From contig NZ_LZNS01000001.1 of assembly GCF_001984575.1 (NCBI RefSeq), positions 1,993,275-2,057,274 on the forward strand: a stretch of DNA of 64,000 nt. Direction: 5' to 3'. How positions within the stretch are numbered: position 1 is the first letter of the stretch; each line of letters opens with the position of its first letter. The notes under the pieces were generated by a model that saw nothing but the letters and a program-made list of their open reading frames with translations, was not told the DNA's origin and did not search any database. The translations under genes were made by a program, and so were the position numbers. Origin of the DNA: Streptomyces sp. MP131-18 (GTDB taxonomy: Bacteria; Actinomycetota; Actinomycetes; Streptomycetales; Streptomycetaceae). Positions 43,530 through 53,183 of the stretch are shown here, one piece after another.

Positions 43530-44126
43530 TCAGCCGGCCGCCGCGCGCCAGGGCTCGTAGTGCGGGTTGTCCACGCACTCGGCCATGATCTCGGTGTCCG
43601 TGGTGCGGTCGACCGGGCAGGCGCCCACGATGAAGGAACGGTCGATGCCGCCGGGGAACGCGACCTCCACCTGGTCGGCCCACCGGTGCTGGTCACCGAT
43701 CGTCGCGTTGACGTCGATGCCGCCGGGGGCGTCCACGTAGTAGTTGTACTTCGCCCGGCCCCACTCCTTGTACAGGTCGTGGTCGTAGGTGGTGCTGACG
43801 AACGGCGAGGGCTGGTTCTTCAGCACGTACGCCTCCAGGTCGTACTGACCGTTCACGTCCTTGGGCCGGAAGCCCTCCTCGAAGATCACCGCGGGACTGC
43901 GGTTCTCCGCGCGGTAGAGCTGGCGGCAGTCGGTGCGGTGGGCGGGCGCCGGGGAGATCCGGTCGACGTCCACGTCCCGGGTGGCCGCGGCGTACAGCGG
44001 GTCCTGCACGGACGGGCAGGCCACGGCGGCCGCCGCCGTGCCGGTGGCGCCGGGCGCGGAGGTGAACAGCAGGGTCAGGGGCAGGGCAACTACCGCTGCC
44101 CTGCGCGCGATTCGTTTGATCAGCAT
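43530..44126 (-). CDS. Secreted pierisin-like mono-ADP-ribosyltransferase (ScARP/Scabin family)
   Basis: 198 residues from ATG 44126 (an upstream GTG adds three). Signal peptide IKRIARRAAVVALPLTLLFTSAPGATGTAAAA. The mature protein has the R-S-E signature in order: Arg72 in QLYRAENRSP, S-T-T at 111-113 in SPFVSTTYDHDLYKEWG, and Gln152-Val-Glu154 in WADQVEVAFPGGID. QxE is the active-site pair of the DNA/guanine-targeting pierisin group, which includes S. coelicolor ScARP and S. scabies Scabin. Four cysteines could form two disulfides. It would transfer ADP-ribose from NAD+ to guanine bases or nucleotides. No immunity gene is obvious beside it. Confidence 0.88.
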   Translation of the reverse strand: MLIKRIARRAAVVALPLTLLFTSAPGATGTAAAAVACPSVQDPLYAAATRDVDVDRISPAPAHRTDCRQLYRAENRSPAVIFEEGFRPKDVNGQYDLEAYVLKNQPSPFVSTTYDHDLYKEWGRAKYNYYVDAPGGIDVNATIGDQHRWADQVEVAFPGGIDRSFIVGACPVDRTTDTEIMAECVDNPHYEPWRAAAG

Positions 44127-44165
44127 GCCGTACACCCTGGCGGCGGGACCTCGCGGAGGCAGGAG

Positions 44166-44190
44166 ATGTCACCGGTACGAGCGGGAAATG

Positions 44191-44203
<13 letters not shown>
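44166..44203. promoter_or_regulatory. Two direct repeats 22 bp apart upstream of the ADP-ribosyltransferase
   Basis: ATGTCACCGGTACGAG (44166-44181) and ATGTCACCGGTTCGAG (44188-44203): 16-bp repeats differing at one base, with a 22-bp period (two helical turns). They lie 40-77 bp upstream of the toxin start; the farther one includes the last codons of glgX. Direct repeats on one helix face suggest binding of a tandem dimer such as a response regulator. Confidence 0.6.
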
Positions 44204-46419
<2,216 letters not shown>

Positions 46420-46676
46420 GGGTGCCTCCACATCTCGCTGCCCGGATACTTCCCGCTGCGCGGGGCGCCCTCACGTGCGGGGGCGGGGCTCCGCCGGGTG
46501 TGAGTGGCATTCAATCAGTTTTGCGGTGATTGCCGCGTTTTACCGCCGGATCGCCCGCCGTGTTTGCCGCAGGCCCTTGAACTGCGACGGAACAGTGACA
46601 ATCGGCTTTCCTTCCCGTAAGCGCAGTGTGATTACCTGGCGTCAGGAGAGGGTGTGCGAGGGGAGAGGGATTCATC

Positions 46677-47864
46677 GTGAAGACGGGGCCGGTCGCGGCG
46701 TTGCTCGGGCTACTGCTGCTGGTGCTGACGGCGTGCAGCGGAAGCAGTGAGGCGGGGGAACGCGGCGGCGAGGGGGAGACACCGGCCGGCGCGGAGTCGG
46801 TCGACATAGCCATCGCGCCCGGGGACGGCGCCACGGACGTGGCGACCTCGGGCGCGCTCGAAGTGACGGCCGAGCACGGCACGCTCACCGAGGTCACGGT
46901 CACCGACGCCGAGGGCGCCGCGGTGCCTGGCGAGCTGTCCGAGGACGGGACGTCGTGGCGGCCGGGCGAACACCTGGCGAACGGCACCGACTACACGGTG
47001 ACCGCGACCGGCGAGAACGCGGGGGGCGAGGAGCAGACGCGCAGCGCCGCGTTCACGACGACGGCGGCGGACGCGACGTTCACCAGCAACTGGAACATCG
47101 CGGACGGGGCGACGGTCGGCGCCGGGATGGTGCTGTCCATGACGTTCGACACCCCCATCGAGGACATGGCGGCCGTGCGCGACGCGGTGCGGATCAGCGC
47201 CGAGCCGCACGTCGACGTCCGCGGGCACTGGTTCGGCAACCAGCGTCTCGACTTCAGGCCCGAGGAGTACTGGGCGGCCGGCACGGAGGTGACGGTCAGC
47301 TTCCGCGTCCGCGGGGTGGAGGGCGCGCCCGGGGTGTACGGCACGCTGTACGAGGATGTGACGTTCACCGTCGGCCGCAGCCAGGTGACCACCGTGGACG
47401 CGGCGGCGATGACCATGGAGGTCGTGCGCGACGGGGAGAGCCTGCGGACCATTCCCGTGACCACGGGCGCGCCCGGCACGCCGACGTGGAACGGCAAGAT
47501 GGTCATCACGGAGAAGCACGAGGAAACGCGGATGGACGGCTCGACCGTCGGCTTCGGCGGCGAGTACGACATACCGGATGTGCCGCACGCGATGCGGCTG
47601 AGCACCTCGGGGACGTTCATCCACGGCAACTACTGGGCTTCGGGTTCGACGTTCGGCAGCGAGAACGTCAGCCACGGGTGCGTCGGCCTCCAGGACACGC
47701 AGGGGGCGAACGACTCGTCCACGCCCGGCTCCTGGTTCTACGAGAACTCGATGATCGGCGATGTCGTCGAAGTGATCAATTCTGACGACGATGTGATCGC
47801 ACCCGACAACGGCATCAACGGGTGGAACATGGCCTGGGCGGAGTGGGGCGCGGGGCAGGAGTGA
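46677..47864 (+). CDS. L,D-transpeptidase lipoprotein (YkuD)
   Basis: 395 residues, GTG start after GGGAGAGGG. Lipoprotein signal LLGLLLLVLTACSGSS (Cys20). Two Ig-like domains (PF17964-type, SVDIAIAPGDGATDVATSGALEVTAEHGTLTEVTVT... and SNWNIADGATVGAGMVLSMTFDTPIED), then the YkuD catalytic domain with HGNYWASGSTFGSENVSHGCVGLQD: His, SHGC nucleophile Cys. It makes 3-3 cross-links in peptidoglycan at the outer membrane face, as the mycobacterial LdtMt2 group does. Monocistronic with a hairpin at its stop. Confidence 0.95.
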   Translation: MKTGPVAALLGLLLLVLTACSGSSEAGERGGEGETPAGAESVDIAIAPGDGATDVATSGALEVTAEHGTLTEVTVTDAEGAAVPGELSEDGTSWRPGEHLANGTDYTVTATGENAGGEEQTRSAAFTTTAADATFTSNWNIADGATVGAGMVLSMTFDTPIEDMAAVRDAVRISAEPHVDVRGHWFGNQRLDFRPEEYWAAGTEVTVSFRVRGVEGAPGVYGTLYEDVTFTVGRSQVTTVDAAAMTMEVVRDGESLRTIPVTTGAPGTPTWNGKMVITEKHEETRMDGSTVGFGGEYDIPDVPHAMRLSTSGTFIHGNYWASGSTFGSENVSHGCVGLQDTQGANDSSTPGSWFYENSMIGDVVEVINSDDDVIAPDNGINGWNMAWAEWGAGQE

Positions 47865-47904
47865 TCCTGCCCAGGGCATATGTGGGCGACCACGCCAGGA
47901 TCAC
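47861..47904. terminator. Hairpin at the L,D-transpeptidase stop
   Basis: GTGATCCTG / CAGGATCAC, 9 bp perfect, with a 26-nt loop that can form an inner GCCCA/TGGGC stem. It includes the stop codon. Confidence 0.5.
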
Positions 47905-47972
47905 CCACCCCAGAAGGGCCAGTTACCACGGAACTGCCCGCGCGCGGGGCATATGCAGTCCATGATGGGAGG

Positions 47973-48455
47973 ATGGCAGCAGCGTCGGACACTCCCATGC
48001 TCGGAGTCAGGGAAGAGGACGAGTCGACCGACACGGCGTGGGATCTCGGCCTCGACCCCTCGGCCGGCGAGATCCGCCTTCCTTCCCGCGCGCGTTCGGC
48101 GCGCGTTGCCAGACGGCTGACCCAGCGGCAGCTCCAGCAGCGCTGGCTGCTGCCGGCCGAGCTGACCGACGATGCGGTGCTGCTGGTGTCCGAGCTCGTG
48201 GGCAATGCGGTGCAGCACGCCGGTGCCGCGGAGTTCGGGCTGCGGATTCGCCGCCGCCGCGGCTGGATTCGCGTCGAGGTCCGCGACCCGTCCCGGGCCC
48301 TGCCCTGCCACCTGCCGGTCCGGGAGATGGACGTGGTCAGCGGCCGGGGTCTTTTCCTGGTCGACACACTCGCCGACCGCTGGGGCGTCGACCTGCTCGC
48401 CGACGGCAAGTGCACCTGGTTCGAGATGCGGGTCAGCTACCGCCCCGTCGGCTGA
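47973..48455 (+). CDS. ATP-binding protein, anti-sigma factor (RsbW/HATPase_c_2) type
   Basis: 160 residues from ATG 47973; starts at 47880 or 47997 are possible, as no candidate has a well-spaced Shine-Dalgarno sequence. GHKL ATPase motifs: N-box LVSELVGNAVQHAG, G1 box VEVRDPSRALP and G2 box SGRGLFLVDTLADRWGVD. This stand-alone Ser/Thr-kinase-like fold is present in dozens of copies in Streptomyces as anti-sigma factors or switch kinases. No anti-anti-sigma or sigma gene is adjacent. The last 23 bp overlap the convergent AraC gene. Confidence 0.88.
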   Translation: MAAASDTPMLGVREEDESTDTAWDLGLDPSAGEIRLPSRARSARVARRLTQRQLQQRWLLPAELTDDAVLLVSELVGNAVQHAGAAEFGLRIRRRRGWIRVEVRDPSRALPCHLPVREMDVVSGRGLFLVDTLADRWGVDLLADGKCTWFEMRVSYRPVG

Positions 48456-49458
48456 CCCCGGCGGCCGGCCCGGCGGCCGGCCCGGCGGCCGGCGTCTCGT
48501 GCCCGGCCCGGTGCGCACTCGGCGCGACGCCGTGGCGGCGCTTGAACGCGACGCTCAGCGCGAAGGCGTTGGCGTAGCCGACGCGGCGCGCGATGGCGCC
48601 CACGGTCGCGTCCGTATCGCGCAGCAGGTCGGCGGCCAGCGCGATGCGGTGGCCGGTGAGATAGCTCATCGGCGGCTCCCCGACCCGGGCGGTGAAACGG
48701 CGGCCGAGCGCGGCGCGGGACACCCCCGCCCCCGCCGCGAGCTCCGCGAGCGTCCACGGCCGCGCCGGGTCCGCGTGCAGCAGCCGCAGCGCCCGGCCGA
48801 CGACCGGGTCGTCCCCGGCCGTGTACCAGTCCGGGCGGTCGGCGCCCGCGCCGCCGAACCAGGCGCGCAGCGCGGACGTCAGCGTCAGGTCGAGCAGCCG
48901 GTCCAGCACGGCCTGCTGGCCCGGCCCGTCCCGCGTGACCTCCTCGGCCAGCAGATCCAGCGCGGGCAGGCGCACGTCGGCGGCCGGGACCACCAGCACC
49001 CCGGGCAGCGCCGCGAGCAGCCGGTCGCCGATCTCCCCGCGGCGCTCGACGGCACCGGCCAGCAGCAGCGCGGCGCCGCCCGGGCCCATGTCGCAGGTGC
49101 GCAGCCGCCGTTCGACCTCGTCCCCCGCGTCCGTGCCGTCCGCGCGGGCGCAGTAGTCGGCGTCGGTCACGAGGTACCGCGGCCGCGTCGCCGGATCGTC
49201 GGCCACGGTGTACGGCGCGGGACCCCGGGTGATGACGACGTCCCGCTCCCGCACGCGCACCGGCGCGCCCGCGGCGGGCAGGACCCACGCGGCGCCGCGC
49301 AGCATCGTGGACAGCGTCAGCGGCGCGCCGGTGGCGAACCGCAGCGACCACGGCGGACTCATCAGCAGCTGCCGGAAGAGGGCGCCCCGCGCCCGCACCC
49401 CGCCCAGCACCTCGGCCAGCACGTCCACGTCCCCGGCCCCGTCCACGTCCGCGTCCAT
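48433..49458 (-). CDS. AraC-family regulator with cupin (Cupin_6) sensor
   Basis: 341 residues. N-terminal AraC-type cupin (DVLAEVLGGVRARGALFRQLLMSPPWSLRFATGAPLTLSTMLRGAAWVLP), then the double HTH: WTLAELAAGAGVSRAALGRRFTARVGEPPMSYLTGHRIALAADLL and VGAIARRVGYANAFALSVAFKRRHGVAPSAHR. Divergent (89-bp gap) from the NmrA-like gene, its probable target, a widespread pair in actinobacteria. The C-terminal Gly-Pro-Ala tail is encoded by a 12-bp triplicate repeat and may be dispensable. Confidence 0.93.
   Translation of the reverse strand: MDADVDGAGDVDVLAEVLGGVRARGALFRQLLMSPPWSLRFATGAPLTLSTMLRGAAWVLPAAGAPVRVRERDVVITRGPAPYTVADDPATRPRYLVTDADYCARADGTDAGDEVERRLRTCDMGPGGAALLLAGAVERRGEIGDRLLAALPGVLVVPAADVRLPALDLLAEEVTRDGPGQQAVLDRLLDLTLTSALRAWFGGAGADRPDWYTAGDDPVVGRALRLLHADPARPWTLAELAAGAGVSRAALGRRFTARVGEPPMSYLTGHRIALAADLLRDTDATVGAIARRVGYANAFALSVAFKRRHGVAPSAHRAGHETPAAGPAAGPAAGVSRRGGS
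48457..48492. repeat. 12-bp tandem triplicate at the end of the AraC gene
   Basis: CCCGGCGGCCGG three times without mismatch, coding GPAAGPAAG in the AraC tail and beginning just past the stop of the convergent ATPase gene. Confidence 0.85.
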
Positions 49459-49547
49459 GGCCTCGACTTTAACCGCGTGGACGCTCGGACATCCCAGCGA
49501 GCGGAACGGCCATGGCCCGTCTCCCGGGCGGCGCGTTCACTGGAGCC

Positions 49548-50402
49548 ATGACTGATCACCCGATACTCGTCACCGGCGGCACCGGCACGGTCGGCAGCCG
49601 CGTGGTGTCCCTGCTGCGGGAGCGCGGGCACGCGGTGCGCGTGGCCTCGCGCGGCGCCGCGGAACGATTCGACTGGCAGGACCGCGCGACGTGGGACGCC
49701 GCGCTGGCCGGAGTGCGGCGCATGTTCGTGGTGCCGCTGGACGGCACGACCCTCACCCGGCCCTTCCTCGCGCGGGCGGCGGACCACGGGGTAGGCCGCG
49801 TGGTGCTGCTGTCGGGCCGCGGCGTCGACGTGCCCGGCTACATCGAGGAGGACCCGAACGGGCTGGGCGAGACGCACGTGGACGGCGAGGACGCGGTCCG
49901 CGGCGGCGCCGCGGACTGGACGATCCTGCGGCCGGGCTGGTTCGCGCAGAACTTCAGCGAGGGCTTCTTCCGCGAGGCCGTGCTGTCCGGCGAACTGCGG
50001 CTGCCGGTCGGGAACGCCGCCGCCTCGTTCGTCGACGCGGCGGACATCGCCGCGGTGGGCGTCGCGGCGCTCACCGAGGACGGCCACGCCGGGCAGATCT
50101 ACGAGCTGTCCGGGCCCAGGGCCCTGACCCTCGCCGAGGTGGCGGCCGAGATCTCCGCGGCGACCGGCCGCGAGGTCCGCCACGTTCCGCTGCCGCCCGG
50201 GCAGTTCACCGCGGAGCTGATCGCGCAGGGCTGGCCGGCGGCCGACGCCGAGGGCTTCCTCCAGAGCCTCTCGCCCCTCGAACGCGGCCTCGACGAGCAC
50301 CTGTCGGACGGCGTGCGGCGTGCGCTGGGGCGCGAGCCCCGCGACTTCGCCGCCTTCGCGCGCGACGCCGCGCGCGCCGGGGCGTGGCCGGCGCGCACGT
50401 AG
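49548..50402 (+). CDS. NmrA-like NAD(P)-binding protein
   Basis: 284 residues from ATG 49548 (MTDHPILVTGGTGTVGSRVVSLLRERGHAVRVASR). Atypical SDR of the NmrA/HSCARG/QorB group: GGTGTVG dinucleotide motif, VVLLSGRGVDVPGY, TILRPGWFAQNF and YELSGPRALTLAEVAAEISAATGREVRHVPL are family-typical; the catalytic Tyr/Lys of classical SDRs is absent. Acts as a quinone/NADPH reductase or redox sensor. Divergent AraC regulator suggests inducible expression. Closed by a perfect 13-bp terminator. Confidence 0.92.
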   Translation: MTDHPILVTGGTGTVGSRVVSLLRERGHAVRVASRGAAERFDWQDRATWDAALAGVRRMFVVPLDGTTLTRPFLARAADHGVGRVVLLSGRGVDVPGYIEEDPNGLGETHVDGEDAVRGGAADWTILRPGWFAQNFSEGFFREAVLSGELRLPVGNAAASFVDAADIAAVGVAALTEDGHAGQIYELSGPRALTLAEVAAEISAATGREVRHVPLPPGQFTAELIAQGWPAADAEGFLQSLSPLERGLDEHLSDGVRRALGREPRDFAAFARDAARAGAWPART

Positions 50403-50407
50403 GCCGA

Positions 50408-50437
50408 GGCGCCCGGGGACATACGTCCCCGGGCGCC
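50408..50437. terminator. Bidirectional terminator between the NmrA-like and tandem lyase genes
   Basis: GGCGCCCGGGGAC / GTCCCCGGGCGCC, 13 bp perfect around an ATAC loop, 6 bp past the NmrA stop and 19 bp before the convergent lyase stop. Confidence 0.9.
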
Positions 50438-50456
50438 CGCGTCGCTCAGGCGGCGC

Positions 50457-52466
50457 TCAGCGAGCCTGCCCGAGGGCGGCCTGCGGTCCCGCGCCCGCCG
50501 TCACGATCGACGGCACGTCGGCGGCCGGGTCCAGGCTGTAGTCGTAGGGGATCGCTCCGACTCCGGTGCCGGTGCTCTCCGGCTCACCCGAGCCGTCGTA
50601 CACGTTGTCGCGCTCGACGAGGTCGCCGGGGCCCGAGTCCATGTAGCCCACGTGGGTGGGCGCCGGGACGTTCTCGAAGTAGTTGCCCTCGACGAGCACG
50701 CCCGCGTCCTCGGTGGAGGCCACGCCGTAGATCTCGTTGTTGTCCAGGTAGTTGTTGAACACGTGCACCGGGTTGCCGTGCCGCACGCGCGGGTTGCGCT
50801 CGGCGCTGCCGTCGAACCAGTTGTGGTGGTACGTCACCCGCAGGTGGCCGCCGTCCTCGTCGCCATTGCCGTCCGTGTGGCCGAGCAGCATGTTCTTGTC
50901 GTGGGTGGTGTGGTTCCAGGAGATGGTCACGAAGTCGGAGCCGCTCTTGACGTCGACGGAGCCGTCGTCGCCCGACCCGAAGAAGTTGTGGTCGATCCAG
51001 ACGTTGGTGGAGCCCTCCTGGACGACGATCGCGTCATCGTCCCAGTCGTCGAAGTTCATGTTGCGGATGATGACGTTCTCCGCCTCGCTGACCTTGAGGC
51101 CCGCGCCCGTGAGGCCGGAGTCGGTGCCGACACCGATGATCGTCTTGTCCGAGGCGACGTCGTTCATCCCGTCCGGCATGCTCAGCTCGCCGTCGACGAG
51201 GAGGGTCAGCGGTTCGTCCGACTCCAGCAGCTCGGCCAGGGTGTCGCCGTCGGTGACGGTCACCGTCTCGCCGTCCGCGCCGCCGGTGGTGCCGCCGTTC
51301 TCCGCGGCCCAGCCGACCAGCTCGTCCCGCACCGGGTCCCCGGGCTCGTCCGGCTCGTCCGGGTCCCCCGGCTCGTCCGGAGGCGTGGTGTCCAGGTTGC
51401 CCGCACCGGCGCCCGCGGTCACCACCGACGGCACGTCCGCACAGGGCAGGACGGTGTAGTCGTAGGGGATCTCGGCGACGCTGCCGCCGGTCTCGCCGTC
51501 GCCCGAGTTCTCGAAGCAGTTGTCCCGCGCTTCGAGGTTCCCGTCGCCGGAGCTGCCCTCGCCGAGGTGGAAGGGGTCGTCGACGTTCTCGAAGTAGTTG
51601 GCCTCGACGAGCACGCCCGCGTCCTCGGTGGAGGCCACGCCGTAGTCGTCGACGTCCAGGTAGTAGTTGTTGTAGACGTGCACCGGATCGCCGAAGCGCG
51701 CGCGGGGGTTCCGCTGGTCGGTGCCGTCGAAGAAGTTGTTGTGGTAGGTGACGTTCAGCCGCCCGACGTCCTGCTCGCTGTTGTCGTCGTCGTGGCCGAG
51801 CAGCATGTTCTTGCCGTGCATGCTGTGGTTCCACGACACGGTGACGAAGGACGAGCCGCGCTTGACGTCGAGCGCGCCGTCGCTGCCGCTGACGAACGTG
51901 TTGTGGTCGAGCCAGATGTGGTGGGAGAACATCTGGACGTTGATCGCGTCGTCCTCCCAGTCCTCGAAGGTGAGGTTCTGGACGATGACGTTGTGCACGG
52001 CGTCGTCCGGCGGATCGGTGATGTCGTCGTCGAGGGGCAGCCCGATGTTCAGCCCGGCACCGGTGAAGCCCGAGTCCGAGCCGACGCCGATGAGCGTCTT
52101 GTCGGAGGTCACCTCCTGCATCGGGCCCGGCAGCTCGATCATGCCGTCGACCTGGATGACCAGCGGCCCTTCCTGGCCGGCGGCCTCGATGAACTCGTCC
52201 GCGGAGCCGACCGTCACGGTCGGGCCGCCGGCACCGCCCGTGGTGCCGTCCTGGCCCAAGACCGACATCGAGGCGAAGCCCTCCGGCTCGCCGACGGCCG
52301 CCGCGGTCGGGTCCGCGCCCGCGCTCGGGGCGACCGTGAGGATCGTCCCCACGACGAGCGCGCCCGCCGCGCCGCCGATCAGCGCGTTGCGCCCGGCCCT
52401 GCGGCCGAACGGTCGCGCCGCCTCGCTCTTTCCTCTTCCCCGGTGGCGCACATGTGTGGATGCCAT
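50457..52466 (-). CDS. Secreted tandem-domain pectate lyase (PL1-PL1)
   Basis: 669 residues from ATG 52466, AGGAGG 7 bases upstream. The N-terminus is a long positively charged export signal (RPFGRRAGRNALIGGAAGALVVGTILTVAPSAGA). Two complete PL1 beta-helices follow, about residues 55-345 and 375-665, joined by an acidic Pro-rich linker (PDEPGDPDEPDEPGDP). Both halves carry HNTF or HNFF with Ca-site Asp residues, DVKRGSSF or DVKSGSDF, and the catalytic arginine region (DGTDQRNPRARFG and DGSAERNPRVRHG). Both appear active. The halves are similar to each other and to the lyase at 37520, so domain duplication is likely. Confidence 0.93.
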   Translation of the reverse strand: MASTHVRHRGRGKSEAARPFGRRAGRNALIGGAAGALVVGTILTVAPSAGADPTAAAVGEPEGFASMSVLGQDGTTGGAGGPTVTVGSADEFIEAAGQEGPLVIQVDGMIELPGPMQEVTSDKTLIGVGSDSGFTGAGLNIGLPLDDDITDPPDDAVHNVIVQNLTFEDWEDDAINVQMFSHHIWLDHNTFVSGSDGALDVKRGSSFVTVSWNHSMHGKNMLLGHDDDNSEQDVGRLNVTYHNNFFDGTDQRNPRARFGDPVHVYNNYYLDVDDYGVASTEDAGVLVEANYFENVDDPFHLGEGSSGDGNLEARDNCFENSGDGETGGSVAEIPYDYTVLPCADVPSVVTAGAGAGNLDTTPPDEPGDPDEPDEPGDPVRDELVGWAAENGGTTGGADGETVTVTDGDTLAELLESDEPLTLLVDGELSMPDGMNDVASDKTIIGVGTDSGLTGAGLKVSEAENVIIRNMNFDDWDDDAIVVQEGSTNVWIDHNFFGSGDDGSVDVKSGSDFVTISWNHTTHDKNMLLGHTDGNGDEDGGHLRVTYHHNWFDGSAERNPRVRHGNPVHVFNNYLDNNEIYGVASTEDAGVLVEGNYFENVPAPTHVGYMDSGPGDLVERDNVYDGSGEPESTGTGVGAIPYDYSLDPAADVPSIVTAGAGPQAALGQAR

Positions 52467-52727
52467 GCCGTGTCCTCCTGAAGGTCCGCGTCCGGCCGAC
52501 GCGACCTGATCGCGTGCCAGGCGTGCCCTGCCCGCGGTAGCGGACCGCAAGGCCGAGGGGAGCCGTGCGCTCGTCCTGCGCACAAAGCTCTGCCTGGTGG
52601 ATGGGGGGTGTGCCGGTATGCCGCGCGGCGGGTGGCTCGCTACGTAACCTAACCGGAGGACAGAGGACGATAACGCGACGCATGTGGACTCGGACGCCCG
52701 GAGCCGACGCGGACGGAAGCCCCCCGT

Positions 52728-53075
52728 TCACAGCGGACCGAAGCGCCCCCCGGGCCGGCGTGGCGGCGTGACCGGTGACCGCAGGCCCCGGGTGGCCCGG
52801 CGCCTGCGGTCGTTGCACAGCAGGCACTTGCCCCAGCCGGGCGGCAGCGGATCGTCCTTGTCGCCGTAGAGCGGGTCGACCGCGCCGCGCGGATGCTCGC
52901 GGCACCCCGTCTCGCCCGGCCCGTCCACGTAGGACTGGGCCGCGGCCAGCGCCCGGCGGAGCGCGTCCACCAGCACCTCGGCCTGCTCCCCCGCCGGCTC
53001 GTCGTGGTCGAAGGCGATGTCGGAGGCGGTCCGCAGGGCCGCCTGGAGATCCCTCAGCTCGGACTGCTGATTCAT
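52728..53075 (-). CDS. Hypothetical protein with Cys/His motif
   Basis: 115 residues, ATG 53075. N-terminal helical part (ELRDLQAALRTASDIAFDHDEPAGEQAEVLVDALRRALAAAQSYV), then CREHPRGAVDPLYGDKDDPLPPGWGKCLLCNDRRRRATRG: a C-x2-H ... C-x2-C arrangement that could bind zinc, with a basic tail. Resembles a small actinobacterial family of unknown function. Divergent from the ABC exporter; the shared region holds nested palindromes, so it may be co-regulated. 52467-52727 upstream of the lyase shows no gene. Confidence 0.72.
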   Translation of the reverse strand: MNQQSELRDLQAALRTASDIAFDHDEPAGEQAEVLVDALRRALAAAQSYVDGPGETGCREHPRGAVDPLYGDKDDPLPPGWGKCLLCNDRRRRATRGLRSPVTPPRRPGGRFGPL

Positions 53076-53098
53076 GCGCGCCAGCGTAGGCGGTACCG

Positions 53099-53164
53099 CT
53101 GACAGCGGGCCGGGCCGCGGGGCCTAGGACTGCCCTAGGCCCAAAAACCCATGGGAACTGTCAG
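53099..53164. promoter_or_regulatory. Nested inverted repeats in the ABC exporter promoter
   Basis: Outer arms CTGACAG (53099-53105) and CTGTCAG (53158-53164) surround a perfect inner palindrome GGGCCTAGG-actgc-CCTAGGCCC (53120-53142). Located 20-85 bp before the exporter start and just upstream of the divergent hypothetical gene. The inner repeat fits a repressor operator for a drug exporter. Confidence 0.55.
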
Positions 53165-53183
53165 AGGCTGCTCGTAGGCTCGT

